Shown here piece by piece: positions 28,901 through 36,639 of a stretch of DNA of 64,000 nucleotides. The first letter of the stretch is position 1; each line of letters starts with the position of its first letter. The DNA lies in NCBI GenBank assembly GCA_036362985.1, contig JAYGXS010000006.1:15524531-15588530 (forward strand), read 5' to 3'. The notes beneath the pieces are model-generated. The model saw only the letters and a program-made list of their open reading frames with translations. It ran no database searches and had not been told where the DNA came from. The position numbers were made by a program, and so were the translations under genes. Source of the DNA: Ligula intestinalis (taxonomy: Eukaryota > Platyhelminthes > Cestoda > Diphyllobothriidea > Diphyllobothriidae).

Positions 28901-31900
28901 TTTTGCCTCAATGTAGGCATTTTGAACCTCCTTATAGGTGCAGTCGCCGAACAGGTTTCCTAAAGAGGGAGCTTGCCCCCTATGAACAAGATCCGACCAG
29001 TCTGAACTGCACTACAGACTGGGTAGTCGTCGTTGTGCACGCTAAGAACTCCCCTTTATGAACCAAAACTTGATGAATTATTTTGATGGACTAAATAGCG
29101 TTAACTTCTAACAGATATTTATCGATGTTAATTTTCTGTGGCGTGCCCTAACATACTTTGAACAACCGTCGAGCACTTTTTCGAATATTAAATTTCAGTT
29201 TGCCTACTAGTCTACCTGATTGTGGCGCTACCACACGACAAATCGACAGAGAACCACAGTGCCTAATTACTTTCTCGAGCCATACTGTGGAATAGGACTT
29301 TTCAACTGAATTCAGTTTAGCCCTTTTACCAAACCAAAAACTTATCTCCATGTTGACCCTCGGATGCAATTATCAATCTTTGTTGGTAAGCCCATATCTA
29401 TTCCACCAAATGTGAAAACTTTCGTTATCAAGAAATAAGGCCTGCCACTGAGGGCCGATCCGTTATGAGATTTTCTGTAATTGATAATTGGATTACTATG
29501 ATTCATGCATGAGCAGAAAAGCCACTGATTAAACAATGTCTTGGTGGAATAAACGTGGAAATTGGTCACTGTTTGCTGGTTGTTAAGTCATTTCGAGAAA
29601 GCTCGCCAAACACCAGATTTTCATGCAAGACTTTCGTCGCAATACATCTCCGTATTTTAAGACGTTTAATATTTGTTAGCGCACAGAGTCTGGAGGAGGG
29701 GTTAAAACAAGTTCAGGAGCGTCAAAACGGGTCGTTTAAAGAGAAAGTTTCACTTTTTTGCCTTTTGTTACTTTTTCTAGACAGATTGCTTTCGGCCTAG
29801 ATTCAACGGCTAGAACAGTTTATGATATTTGGCTTTGTACCCAAAGCCAAAGTTTATTATCGCGTGCAGAATTTTTCACTCAACTGAGCAAACGTCCCAA
29901 ATAAATTTGGCGGGATTATTTTGAACGTGGAACTCTCCAAGACTCTGTATCCTTGTATTTTAGATGTTTAAGTGTATGACTAGACTAGTTGTTGAAAAAA
30001 CATGTGCTTTTAGAAAAATTTTGTCGAGTTAGTACATTGGTATGGGAACGGGGACATGGGAATGATTAGAGAAGTCGATTAAACTTTCTCTTTCTATGCA
30101 AGTGGACTGTGAGTATGGCGAGAGGTAACAATAGACAGCATGTTAGAGGACAGGTGGGTTTAGGATAAGCAGTACCAGGGGAAAGGGAACGCGAGAACTG
30201 CTTTCAGCTTCCCGTCCTTTGGTCAAAATTTGTATATGTGGGGTTTACACAAGGTTCTTGTGTATGACAGACCGGCTTGCGTGGACTGATGACAGTCGCC
30301 TCCGCTTCTGTTAGCAAACGCTGACGCAATAACATACGATGGTTCGATGAGACTTTACAAAGCATTCGAAAGACTTTGCTGGGATTCAAATGATGCTCGG
30401 GATTAGCAATCTGGCCGAGAATGATGTTGCTTATTTTCCTAATTCTGCCCTTTCTCGGTGATGCCGGAAACTGTTTCCGTATTATTTTCGACCTTCGCCG
30501 AATTTTGTGACCAATATAATCTGCTCCACAATAGTGAGTAAATGCAAATGGAGATGGTCTGAGATGGTAACCTGTTCTAACCTTCTCCGCATAAAATCGG
30601 ACCGGTCGAGAGCAAAACCTGAACACTGATGGAAGGTTGACTGAAACTGCTTGTAAAGAGCGTTTTCTCCGAAGTTTCGTCGACGCGTGCTCTTGAAAGA
30701 AGACTTTTACAAATGGCCTTTTCTTTTTCGTCACCAGTTTGGATATTTGTGTTGCTCTCTTGCTAATATTCCTTGCAATAAATCTGCCAAGATGGTCGTG
30801 CTCACATAGCAGCTCCTATAGCAAGGGTCGGAAACGTATGGCTCGCGAGCCAGGTGTGGCTCTTTTGATGATTGCATCTGGCTTTCTCAGATAAAATTGG
30901 ATTTGGGGCAGCATATCCGTCTCTGCTATTGCTTTCTGCCTAAATCTGATGATGAATCCGCGATGGGTTCGAAACATCAGGCGAGTAAAAGTGTTGTCCC
31001 CACGATCAAGTCGTCTTCTTCTTAAAATTGGAATAAGAAACTTCAGATTTTGTGATTTTGGTTCCTCCAATGGCGTACCATCACCGAGACGCGCGGCCCA
31101 ATTAATTTAATCTCGATTGAATTCAATCTTAAAATATAATATATGGCTCTCACTAAAATAAATTTCCAAATATTTGCTTTCTTAGCTCTCTGAGTCAAAA
31201 AGGTTCCCGACCTCTGTCCAAGAGCTTCCCAAGCTCCTCTTTGGTACTGCCTACTAAGCAAATTTTTCTAGCTTTTTGCGCCAAACAGCAGACTGTACTT
31301 CATTTTTGTTGAAGGGTTACAGCGCTGCTGAAGTTCGTTTATTACCCTGTCCAAATCTTTTTCCTGATAAACGCCTCTTTCAGTGCTACCGTCAGTTCTT
31401 CTGCTTAGAATGACGTCTGAGAAAGGGAACGAACCTGCCCTTTCCAACGCCAGCATAAACGTGGCCGACAGATTCGTCTGCTGTACAGCATCTAGAAGGG
31501 TAGCTGGGTTGGTCCCTGTCATGGCAATTGCCAACCTATCACCAACCTTATGGCCGTCATGTCTTAACCTATTGATCTGTTCTTTTTGTTGCATTGCCTT
31601 CATTTCACTTACCATTTATAATTTCTGTAGTTTCCTCTCCCTCTCTGCGCATGCACCACCATACTTTTGCGTTAGCCGAACATTAGAGTTCTCCTAGGAA
31701 CTACTTATAGATATCTGCAGCCCACTGCTTGGTTCTTTTATTTGCAGTTGCCTAGTGCCACCTTGATTTTTTAGCAAGTTTCCGTTTTGGGAGAACAGTG
31801 AAATAAGTTTTGTCGTAAATGTATGTTACCGATTGTTCAACCTGTGGGACAATGTGACTTATTACTTCAATTGTCAAACATAAACTCAAGTATCCACTCA

Positions 31901-33732
31901 TATTTCTGGATGCACCCAAATATAACGCAGTTTTATGGCCTCACTGCAAGGAAATGACCTCAAACTTTCCGCTTTCGATGAAGGTTACATGTGTTCTATA
32001 GAACAGTCAGGAGAGTCGAATGCATTCAGTGGCTGTTATACCTTAGTAAGGACATAAAATCCTGAAAATCATAACCTAAGCCACTTGTCAATTGCATGCG
32101 TCAACATTTTCTGGCAAGTATCTAACTAACATAGGAAAACTTAAACTTTTAAATCTGTACATGCTTGTATTCATCAGCATGTGTTTAGGTTATATTTTTT
32201 ATGAATTGACCTTGAAGTGTCAATCTAATAACTGCTGTAGGATGAGAATTTTTATTTCTCCCTTCATTAAAACACCACCGAATTCAATTTCAGTTCGTTT
32301 GTAAGTTGAGCACATCATAATTTTATAGGCCCCCGTGTTTAGTTCTCATGGCTGACTGTCTATGCAATCCCATTATTTGAAGGCTCCCTTCATTAAATTA
32401 TGTTAAGAAGGGTAGCTTTAGGACATTTTTCGGTTTACATGTAACTTGATCTTCAGTGAAGTTTTCATGAAGTAGGCTGAATTCATGGAATATTTGTACC
32501 GGGAGCGATTTTTATTTTTCTTCCGCATTTTTACTTTGCGCTTTTTTACTGATGCTTTCCTGCCTGTGTCGTATTTTTGTGGCGATAAAAAGTTTTGTGC
32601 ATAATTTTTGAGGGAATCTGTTACAATTAGCCGATCTATGAACTTTAATGGCATTTATCTTCTGCTATTTTCCCGTTTGTCAGAGGGCTAGCTGTCTGCA
32701 TATATGAATCTAACTTAGCAGGTCAAGGATAGGGGTTTGACCACTTAATTCGAAAGTGAATTAGGAAACGACTGGTTCAGTATCTGGAAGGGCGCTATCT
32801 ATTTAAACTCTTTTATCCTTATTGCTTCTTCCTTTATTTGGATATAACACACTACTTCTACAGTCCCTAGCCGATTTCTTTGCTTCCGTGTGAAGGTATT
32901 TTCGGAGTACATGACCATTTTGGCGTTCCATTCTCCTCCTTGGTCTTCCCCTAATTTTATCTGAACCTTGTTATTCAATTTTATTTTCACCAACGCGTAT
33001 TACTTTTTCATTTCTTTTCTCTCCCGGTTGTAGGCAAGAAATCCTCCTCGGTAAGTGACTGCGAACGTTTTTAATAGTCCATAATTATGTCTACTCAAAT
33101 AACGGTAGTAGTAATTTTACATTTTATAGTCCGACAGGCATCCTGAGTACCTCCACTCACGGGCGGGCTCTCGCCTCCGGTTCAGCACTAGTCTGGAAGT
33201 GCTTGATGCAGATGAGTACGACCGCCGCTCTGAAAAGTCCTGGACAAAACTTACGGCTCATGATAAGGTAGTAACACTTTATCAATTTTTTGCTTTCTAT
33301 TTCAGACTGCAGGCTACTTCTTTTGCAGTGTAGGTTTTTATTTCCATACCTACCATCCTCAATAATAGTTGTTAGGATTGGAATCTATTAATAAATTTTA
33401 TCATCCTTCTTCGTCACAACCACGGATCTCAATTTACTTGATATATACCCCTTTAATTTAAATTGCAGGCCATGATAAAAGAGGAATTGAACAACTATAA
33501 GGCGCACGAAATGGAGGTTCATAAGGAGAGCAGACAATATACACGGCAAGTGTTTGTATCTTCTTTGGCATAAAACTGATGCTTTTCACGAAAACAATAT
33601 TTCAAGATTTTTATCCTAAAAGAATTGTTCTAGTCATCTTCACTTACACTTATTACTTTTTTGCATGAATGTTTTTGGTAATTCCATACCTCATTCCCCC
33701 ATGTATTCCCCGTATACAGATTCCACAGGTGA
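7727..33732 (+). CDS. PHACTR: PHACTR-like phosphatase and actin regulator, spliced, 5' partial
   Basis: Vertebrate PHACTR proteins bind protein phosphatase 1 through their C-terminus and G-actin through RPEL motifs, linking phosphatase activity to the cytoskeleton. Seven exons (7727-7940, 11509-12568, 18613-18883, 33034-33050, 33130-33267, 33469-33545, 33720-33732) join in one frame: 1790 nt, that is 2 nt closing a split codon plus 596 codons including the stop. Identification rests on the C-terminus: RLRF, then [18 protein letters not shown], then [14 protein letters not shown], then ESRQYTRFHR-stop, which follows the family pattern YDRRxxKPWTRLTxxDK / KELNxxKSxEMEVH / TRFHRP. The middle is basic and low-complexity (KRKPKKK near residue 85; a His/Gln run near 180) and I cannot align it. 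No convincing RPEL motif is visible. The first exon starts mid-codon, so the initiator exon is missing and must lie upstream. Extra exons of a length divisible by three inside the long introns cannot be excluded. Confidence 0.85.
7941..11508 (+). other. PHACTR intron, no element recognised
   Basis: 3.6-kb AT-rich intron. A 90-codon frame at 8926-9198 is open but has no recognisable motif and no clear splice links. I see no repeat family member with confidence. Confidence 0.5.
11509..12568 (+). CDS. PHACTR: PHACTR exon B (large central exon)
   Basis: 1060-nt exon, part of the longest open frame in the window. The acceptor is pyrimidine-rich (CTTTTCTGATTGTAG) and the donor GTAAGT follows a complete TAC codon. 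The product is hydrophilic and probably disordered. A basic cluster KRKPKKK lies near its start, a His/Gln/Arg run follows about 80 residues later, and a second basic stretch RRMKRAKKQ lies further on. These resemble nuclear-localisation or membrane-binding patches, but that is inference. The open frame extends upstream to an ATG at 11441, yet the strong acceptor and phase match with 7940 argue that translation does not begin there. Confidence 0.8.
14185..14390 (-). repeat. tRNA-Arg-derived SINE copy
   Basis: The reverse complement reads like a tRNA: box A TGGCGCAGTGG, an anticodon-arm remnant TTGGACTTCTAA (loop CTTCTAA would give anticodon UCU, Arg), and box B GTTTCGAGTCT. This is followed by the family tail GGTATGCCTGGGCGATGACGG. 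The same head and tail recur at 43.8-44.4, 45.8-46.3, 57.8 and 60.6-61.1 kb. Confidence 0.6.
16885..17010 (-). repeat. Foldback-family arm
   Basis: The reverse complement carries the arm landmarks AGCGACAGAAACCTAACGTC, then AGGCGAATAAAGTTCTTGTC, then CCAGCGATCGGATGTGCTTC. It abuts a repeat B copy at 17060-17500, as the arm does at 59105-59590. Confidence 0.55.
17060..17500 (-). repeat. Dispersed repeat B, copy
   Basis: Shares with 59220-59590 the order: TGATGGCTGGCATGCGGGTC, GGATTTGGGCACGATAATT, TTTGGCCAAACTGAGTCTC, GCAGCTCACACGATTGTCAC. Part of the unit also occurs inverted at 4930-5190 and in fragments at 22430-22580 and 22690-22800. Short minus-strand translations of the copies look alike (SSKA...PKSS), but DNA homology alone explains that. 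Confidence 0.55.
18613..18883 (+). CDS. PHACTR: PHACTR exon C
   Basis: 271-nt exon behind a TTCTCTTAAAG acceptor, ending in the donor GTACGT. It starts in phase 0, matching the end of the 12568 exon. It leaves one base (G) that joins GC of the 17-nt microexon to form a Gly codon. The peptide is rich in Ser, Arg, His and Pro with no recognised fold. Its place in the gene is supported by phase continuity on both sides. A second frame is also open here for about 68 codons but does not connect. Confidence 0.7.
19375..19520 (-). repeat. tRNA-like SINE, second family
   Basis: The reverse complement has box A-like AGAGCTCAATAGTACAGCG, a box B-like GAGTTCGGATCCCACTG, then GAGGCCGCGAATTTTTCACA and ATTGGGTCAACTTAATG. 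Near-identical tails occur at 19795-19830 and 27685-27715. Confidence 0.5.
19700..19830 (+). repeat. tRNA-like SINE, second family, opposite orientation
   Basis: The head GCAGTTCATTGGTAGAGCG, the B-box-like GGGTTCAACTTCCACC and the tail GAGGCCGCGATTTTTCACAA match the minus-strand copy 180 bp upstream. The two form an inverted pair. Confidence 0.5.
20425..20482 (+). repeat. Short tandem repeat, about 17 bp x3
   Basis: CCACAGCACACTTA is repeated three times with slight changes (CCACAGCACACTTAA, CCACAGCACACTTAT, CCACAGCATACTTAT). Confidence 0.6.
20870..21040 (+). repeat. Telomere-like dispersed element
   Basis: Starts with the conserved flank AGGAACCGCCCGCAATCAAG and CGTCTTCCACGGGAAATTGG, then runs into GGTTAGGGTTAGGC and further degenerate TTAGGG-like units to about 21040. 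The same flank precedes the copies at 28610, 38590 and, inverted, 54960. Confidence 0.6.
21060..21375 (+). repeat. Dispersed repeat C, copy 2
   Basis: Landmarks GTCTTGACACCGGGTACAGG, then GGGTAAGGGAGGGAGGAGAG, then CACACGCATGTCACCGCG match the copies at 7.1, 35.3 and 47.2 kb. It lies directly between two telomere-like stretches (20.9 and 21.4 kb). Confidence 0.6.
21385..21565 (+). repeat. Telomere-like element fragment
   Basis: Degenerate GTTAGGGTTAAG-type units are followed by GGATATTTACCTCTCCTGGA and TTACGCGCAGAAC. This right flank also follows the telomere-like core at 26.58 kb (AATATTTACGCCTCCTGTGA, TTTGCGCAAC). Confidence 0.5.
21690..21790 (-). repeat. tRNA-like SINE fragment
   Basis: The reverse complement reads AAGGCTCAATGGTAGAGCGT (box A-like) and, further on, GGTTTGAATCCCAAC (box B-like). 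The spacing is tRNA-like, but the arms do not fold into an intact tRNA. Confidence 0.45.
22430..23000 (+). repeat. Repeat B fragments plus foldback arm
   Basis: 22470-22560 matches repeat B (TTTGGCCAAACTGAACCTCG). 22690-22800 matches its inverse part. 22895-22995 is a foldback arm: ACTGATGAAGGATCCGTGAC, then TTCGAAAAGTCAGGC, then GTGTCCCAGCG and CTTCTTCT. It is followed by AATTACTTCCTGGGACTCGC, as beside other arms. Confidence 0.55.
24590..24680 (-). repeat. Foldback-family arm, diverged
   Basis: GCGAGTTCCAGGAAGCAACT, then CAGAAGGAGAAGG, then CCATCGCCGGAA parallels the arm edge at 50152-50200 (GAGTTCCAGGAAGCGATTCA, ATCGCTGGAA). Confidence 0.4.
25405..25495 (-). repeat. tRNA-like SINE fragment
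   Basis: The reverse complement contains GTAACTCAGTGGTAGGACGT (box A-like) and GGATTCAAATCTC (box B-like) at tRNA-like spacing. Too degenerate to be a tRNA gene. Confidence 0.4.
26425..26625 (+). repeat. Telomere-like dispersed element
   Basis: The flank GACAGGACACGAAGATAGGA leads to a core with TTAGGGTTACC, TTAGGGTTAAG and similar units at 26490-26575. It closes with GGGAATATTTACGCCTCCTG. Confidence 0.55.
27605..27725 (+). repeat. tRNA-like SINE, second family
   Basis: TTCGTAGCTCAATGGTAGCG (box A-like), then CCTTCCCTGCTGTGTGAGTT, then GAGGCCGCGAATTTTTCACA. Same family as 19375-19520 and 19700-19830. Confidence 0.5.
28605..28860 (+). repeat. Telomere-like dispersed element
   Basis: The flank GGGGACAGGAACCATCCACA and ATTCCGGGGAAGTAGAG is followed by about 170 bp of GGTTA/TTAGGG-like degenerate units. 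Confidence 0.55.
30204..30734 (-). pseudogene. Penelope-like element relic: linker and GIY-YIG endonuclease
   Basis: A 176-codon minus-strand open frame; the frame is also open upstream to about 30820. Penelope-like retroelements encode a reverse transcriptase followed by a GIY-YIG endonuclease that nicks target DNA. Visible here: the pre-endonuclease linker with [11 protein letters not shown]; the YCGADYIG core (YIG at residues 73-75); basic HKIRRR just after; a region with [15 protein letters not shown]; and [14 protein letters not shown] with the expected catalytic Glu, then KPVCH. The usual CxC before YIG is reduced to one Cys. The upstream stretch [13 protein letters not shown] fits the family's RFIxRN region. 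It lies antisense in the PHACTR intron and is split from its reverse-transcriptase part by the MITE at 30822-31216. The open frame suggests moderate age, but the element is not functional. Confidence 0.7.
30822..31216. mobile_element. hAT-type MITE inserted in the Penelope-like relic
   Basis: Terminal inverted repeats: the left end CAAGGGTCGGAAACG leads on to GGCTCGCGAGCC, and the right end read inward is CAGAGGTCGGGAACC. These match the CAGGGGTCGGCAACC-type ends of hAT elements. The 8 bp outside the ends, TCCTATAG (30814-30821) and TCCAAGAG (31217-31224), agree at 6 of 8 positions, as expected of an aged hAT target duplication. There is no transposase frame, so it is non-autonomous. A foldback-family arm sits inside it at 30945-31030. 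Confidence 0.6.
30945..31030 (+). repeat. Foldback-family arm inside the MITE
   Basis: AATCTGATGATGAATCCGCG, then GTTCGAAACATCAGGCGAGT, then GTTGTCCCCACGATCAAGTC and CTTCTTCTT match the arm consensus. Only one arm is seen. Confidence 0.55.
31268..31700 (-). pseudogene. Penelope-like reverse-transcriptase fragment
   Basis: A minus-strand frame (115 codons, 31615 to 31268) contains [19 protein letters not shown], then [19 protein letters not shown]. This corresponds to the end of the Penelope-like reverse-transcriptase palm/thumb, usually FTxExExxxxLPFLDVxxxR..G...VYRKPTHTDxYL. The catalytic YxDD region would lie upstream (above 31.7 kb) and is not recognised. In orientation and order this joins the endonuclease relic at 30204-30734 once the MITE is removed. 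About 50 residues expected between the two parts are missing or unrecognisable. Confidence 0.6.
33034..33050 (+). CDS. PHACTR: PHACTR exon D, 17-nt microexon
   Basis: Only 17 nt, between a strong acceptor (TTTCTCTCCCGGTTGTAG) and the perfect donor GTAAGT. It supplies two bases to a Gly codon and then encodes Lys-Lys-Ser-Ser-Ser. Without it the frame from the 18883 exon does not fit the 33130 exon, so it is needed for continuity. The following intron is only 79 nt. Confidence 0.7.
33130..33267 (+). CDS. PHACTR: PHACTR exon E, PP1-contact region
   Basis: 138-nt exon encoding the start of the conserved PHACTR C-terminus. RLRF sits where vertebrate PHACTRs carry their RVxF-type PP1 motif (LIRF). 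It is followed by LEV, then [14 protein letters not shown], where the arginines and the tryptophan match the extended PP1-contact positions known for the family. The 16 residues up to and including RLRF occupy the place of the last RPEL motif but have lost its RPxxxEL signature. The exon ends on a full AAG codon before GTAGTA. Confidence 0.9.
33469..33545 (+). CDS. PHACTR: PHACTR exon F, C-terminal helix
   Basis: 77-nt exon after an AATTGCAG acceptor. It encodes [18 protein letters not shown] and then KESRQYT plus two bases of an Arg codon, matching the family block AAIRKELNEFKSxEMEVH. The donor is GCAAGT, a non-canonical GC donor that otherwise fits the consensus. A nearby GT four bases downstream would read past the conserved end and give an unrelated tail. 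Confidence 0.9.
33720..33732 (+). CDS. PHACTR: PHACTR terminal exon G with stop
   Basis: The acceptor GTATACAG is followed by A TTC CAC AGG TGA. The first base closes the Arg codon left by the previous exon, and the rest encodes Phe-His-Arg-stop. Vertebrate PHACTRs end TRFHRP, so this 13-nt coding end restores the expected terminus minus the final Pro. The 174-bp GC-AG intron before it is inferred from this match. Confidence 0.8.
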
Positions 33733-34440
33733 TACTCGCGGACCCAAGAAATCCGGTTTGTAATTCCGCAGTTCTTGACCGAATTTGCTCTCAACAATGC
33801 CTTATTAGCTTTTTTAAAAACTACCACAAAGATCTTTCATCCACCACTGATGTACACAAAATCCTTGTTTATACGTAAATTCACTTGAAGATTCTTTTAC
33901 AAAATTATTATTTTTGCGCATCGTTTATTCGAAAGAACGCAGATTGCAAATTCAATCTCGTCATCTTCGCTTACTATTTTGCTTTGCTGAACAGCCTGGC
34001 TTCTGTAAACTTTGTCCTACGCATGAATTTGCTGTTACTTTTCTACTGTTTCATTAAAGCATTCCTCGCACCTGTTCGTGTCCGTGTTTTAATATTTACC
34101 TCTATTACTTTCATGTTCTGGGTTGAATCGGTAAAATTGCGAAAAGCCTTCTTTCGTTGCCCTCTGTCGCAGAATATGCGTCGGACACGCTTGTGGGCCT
34201 TCTTTAAGGTTGAGTACAAACTGCTCCTTGGAACTTGCCTTGTGGACATGCTGGATGCATTTTGTCACTGTTCCACTGTTCCTATCCTTGCTATGGCGTG
34301 GGAAATGAACTGGTGGGAAAAGGAAACTTATTTGGCTTTTTTAATTTATTTGATAAGGATAATGGGCAATGCCTTTGGATACCCAACTGCTAACATGACA
34401 TTTTACAGCCGTATGTGACCAAGCAAATATGCACTGTAAA
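33733..34440 (+). other. PHACTR 3' flank with a 177-codon open frame
   Basis: Directly downstream of the PHACTR stop; probably 3' UTR and flank. An open frame runs from 33885 to 34418, rich in Phe, Leu and Cys, without a recognised domain. Its end (LIRIMGNAFGYP) lies in 34335-34390, which matches the reverse complement of 40384-40445 (GATAATGGGCAATGCCTTTG against GATAATAGGCAATGCCTTTG). The frame therefore runs into a dispersed repeat, and I do not call it a gene. Confidence 0.4.
34335..34390 (+). repeat. Short dispersed repeat (GGCAATGCC motif)
   Basis: Homologous in inverse orientation to 40384-40445, next to the foldback element at 40.5 kb. It may be the outer end of that repeat family. 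Confidence 0.45.
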
Positions 34441-35114
34441 GTACTACTCGTGTTGTTTAAGTAGTATCGTTTTAAACGACAAACTGTCTGAGTTCATGGA
34501 CTATTTACCCCCTGGTTCAAACTGTTAAGGGAAAACAGGGGGTAAATATAGTCACCCAAAGTCGCTTGTTACAAGACAGGAAGCTCTTGCACTCCGCTTA
34601 CTTCGCCAGTCGATGCTTTTCGTGTGCGCAGGCCTTACCAGGTTACCCTAACACTTGTTCTTGCAAACTTAAGAATGCGAACGGATCAAAAAACCACTTT
34701 CGAACTTTAGGTCATGTACACCTAGAGTTTACTAAGGACAAATAACGATGGCTGACAGGCCGTAAGTGGTCATATTTTTGGGGAAGCCTTCTGTTAAATA
34801 GTATATTTTCCTTTACTTGGGCCAACCCGATGAAGGCCTCTCCTGCGACTTTGTCTATGCTCGGTCACGTCGTTATGCAGTATGAGCCTGTAAGCCATTT
34901 CAGTGATCAGATAGACTCATGTTCAGACATCAAACGTAGATTAGTTACTGTTCTTGCCTTCGCAGTCAGTTTTTAAGTGCCATAGGAACGCGTTTCCTGG
35001 TCAGCTTTGACCTCTGTGGGCGGGGGTAGTAAAGTTAACCCGAGACGTTTGGCTGGCCACTGGGTGACTCCTGCGATCCCTGAAGAGGTCGCACGGTAGG
35101 AACGTTAGACCAAT

Positions 35115-35445
35115 CGGAAACTACAGTCGGGTGCGGTAGTCGTTATTAGGGATGCGCACCCATAACAATTGCTGTGTGGTGTGGTGTAGTGCGCCGCCTG
35201 GGTGATGATCCTCGTCGCACCAGTCACCTATGTACTTTCTACCCTCCAGTCTCCTCACATGGTCCAATTGGTGAGAAGAAGAAGAAGAAGAAGAAGAAGA
35301 AGAAGAAGAAGAAGAAGAAGGGTTTACTGGATGCGATGTAAGTCTACTACCACCTTGAAACAAAGTCACGTACAAGTCATCCTCTATGCACACCATCCTG
35401 TAGAGCACACGGTTGACATCGTCGGACACGACGGTCAAGGAGACT
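35115..35445 (+). repeat. Dispersed repeat C, copy 3, with GAA microsatellite
   Basis: The edges (GTAGTCGTTATTAGGGATGC on the left; GGATGCGATGTAAGTCTACT and CACGTACAAGTCATCC on the right) match copies 2 and 4. At 35274-35321 a pure GAA/AAG run of about 15 units replaces the GGAAGAGAGA tract of the other copies, so the microsatellite probably grew from that seed. Confidence 0.6.
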
Positions 35446-36639
35446 CCAAGTGAGACATAGTAGTATTGCTGTGGCCTCAAGAGGAAGCAAGACAAGCATT
35501 TTCCTAGTTCAGTCCGTCTGCAGAATCTCAGGCCTCCCCAACTATACAGTATCTAGCGGTCAGAAAAGTCAGCCCAAAACAACGTCCGAAGGCCCAAAGT
35601 TTCGTTCCACTACTGGTCACAACTGTGGGCTGTGTCCGTGTACTTACGTGATCGGAATGTATAAGTGGTTGAGGGGTACTTCTATTTTACCATTTAATTC
35701 TTGTTCATTCGACCATGCTTGAACATGGCAGTGGTTTCCCTCCTCTTGCAGGTGACCTCGCGTTATGGGGTACCTATTCATGTGTACCTACTCCAGTCAT
35801 ATCCACCCGGGACGTAGCACAAGATCATCTCTACTGTGACAGCCGGTATCTATTCGCGAATCCTATCTGGTTGTAGAAGATCAACAGCTACAGTCAGACG
35901 ACACTCTGCTCTCTCACGAATTGGTGACGGCTTCAGCCCTTAGCACATGGCTCGGATGGGCCTTTTTATGATTTTCAATGAGGTATGGCATTATAAAGAA
36001 GGGAAACTCATCCGAATGGCGCAATTCTACTGGTACTTTTGATTGTACGGATGAAAAGAACTGCATTTGGGGAGTGACTTAATTTCCATCTTTGAGCTCG
36101 GTTGGTGAACTCGCTTTCAAGGATCTTGAAGAATTTCTAGCAGCATTCACAAGTTCCAGTTCGTGACTCTGTGGCTTTTACTTTAAGCCCAACAATCAAG
36201 GCACTCCGATTAGTCTCTTAAGTCTTTCCTTTCAAAGACTACTGTAGGTCTGGCTGTCATCGGCCAACAATAGCTATCCTAAAATCCCTTGCCTCCCCAG
36301 CGGTTTTAGTAACTTGACGTCTCATGAGAACTAATATTTTGGTTACTCTTACCGAAAAAAAGCTGTGATCAACAATGTATAGAAGATAGCGGAGGTTTCG
36401 AAGATTTTCAGGAAAAGCAGTTTGTGCTACACGTTTTTCTGATCGGATAGTTTAAAATGGAGCCTTAGCTGCGGCCAAGGCAGTTCTAAGTTAATCCGGA
36501 ACAATAACAGGTTACTTATCACGCCTCTAGGCCCCATAGACTTCTAGGAATGTCCAAATTAAAGTATTTCTAAGGGATGGCTCTTAAAACCTGCTCATAG
36601 GCTACAAGAAATGTATTAGTTCATGGATAAGGTGCCAGC

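Larger units (their letters stand above)
18884..33033 (+). other. PHACTR intron of 14 kb, transposon-rich
   Basis: Lies between exon C and the 17-nt microexon. It holds SINE-like copies, telomere-like elements, repeat C, foldback arms and an antisense Penelope-like relic with a nested MITE. These are listed separately. No further PHACTR exon was recognised, though one whose length is a multiple of three could be hidden. Confidence 0.6.

Noticed and set aside
35202..35495. Poly-Arg and poly-Ser proteins
   Set aside because: Artefacts of translating the GAA/TTC microsatellite in repeat C.
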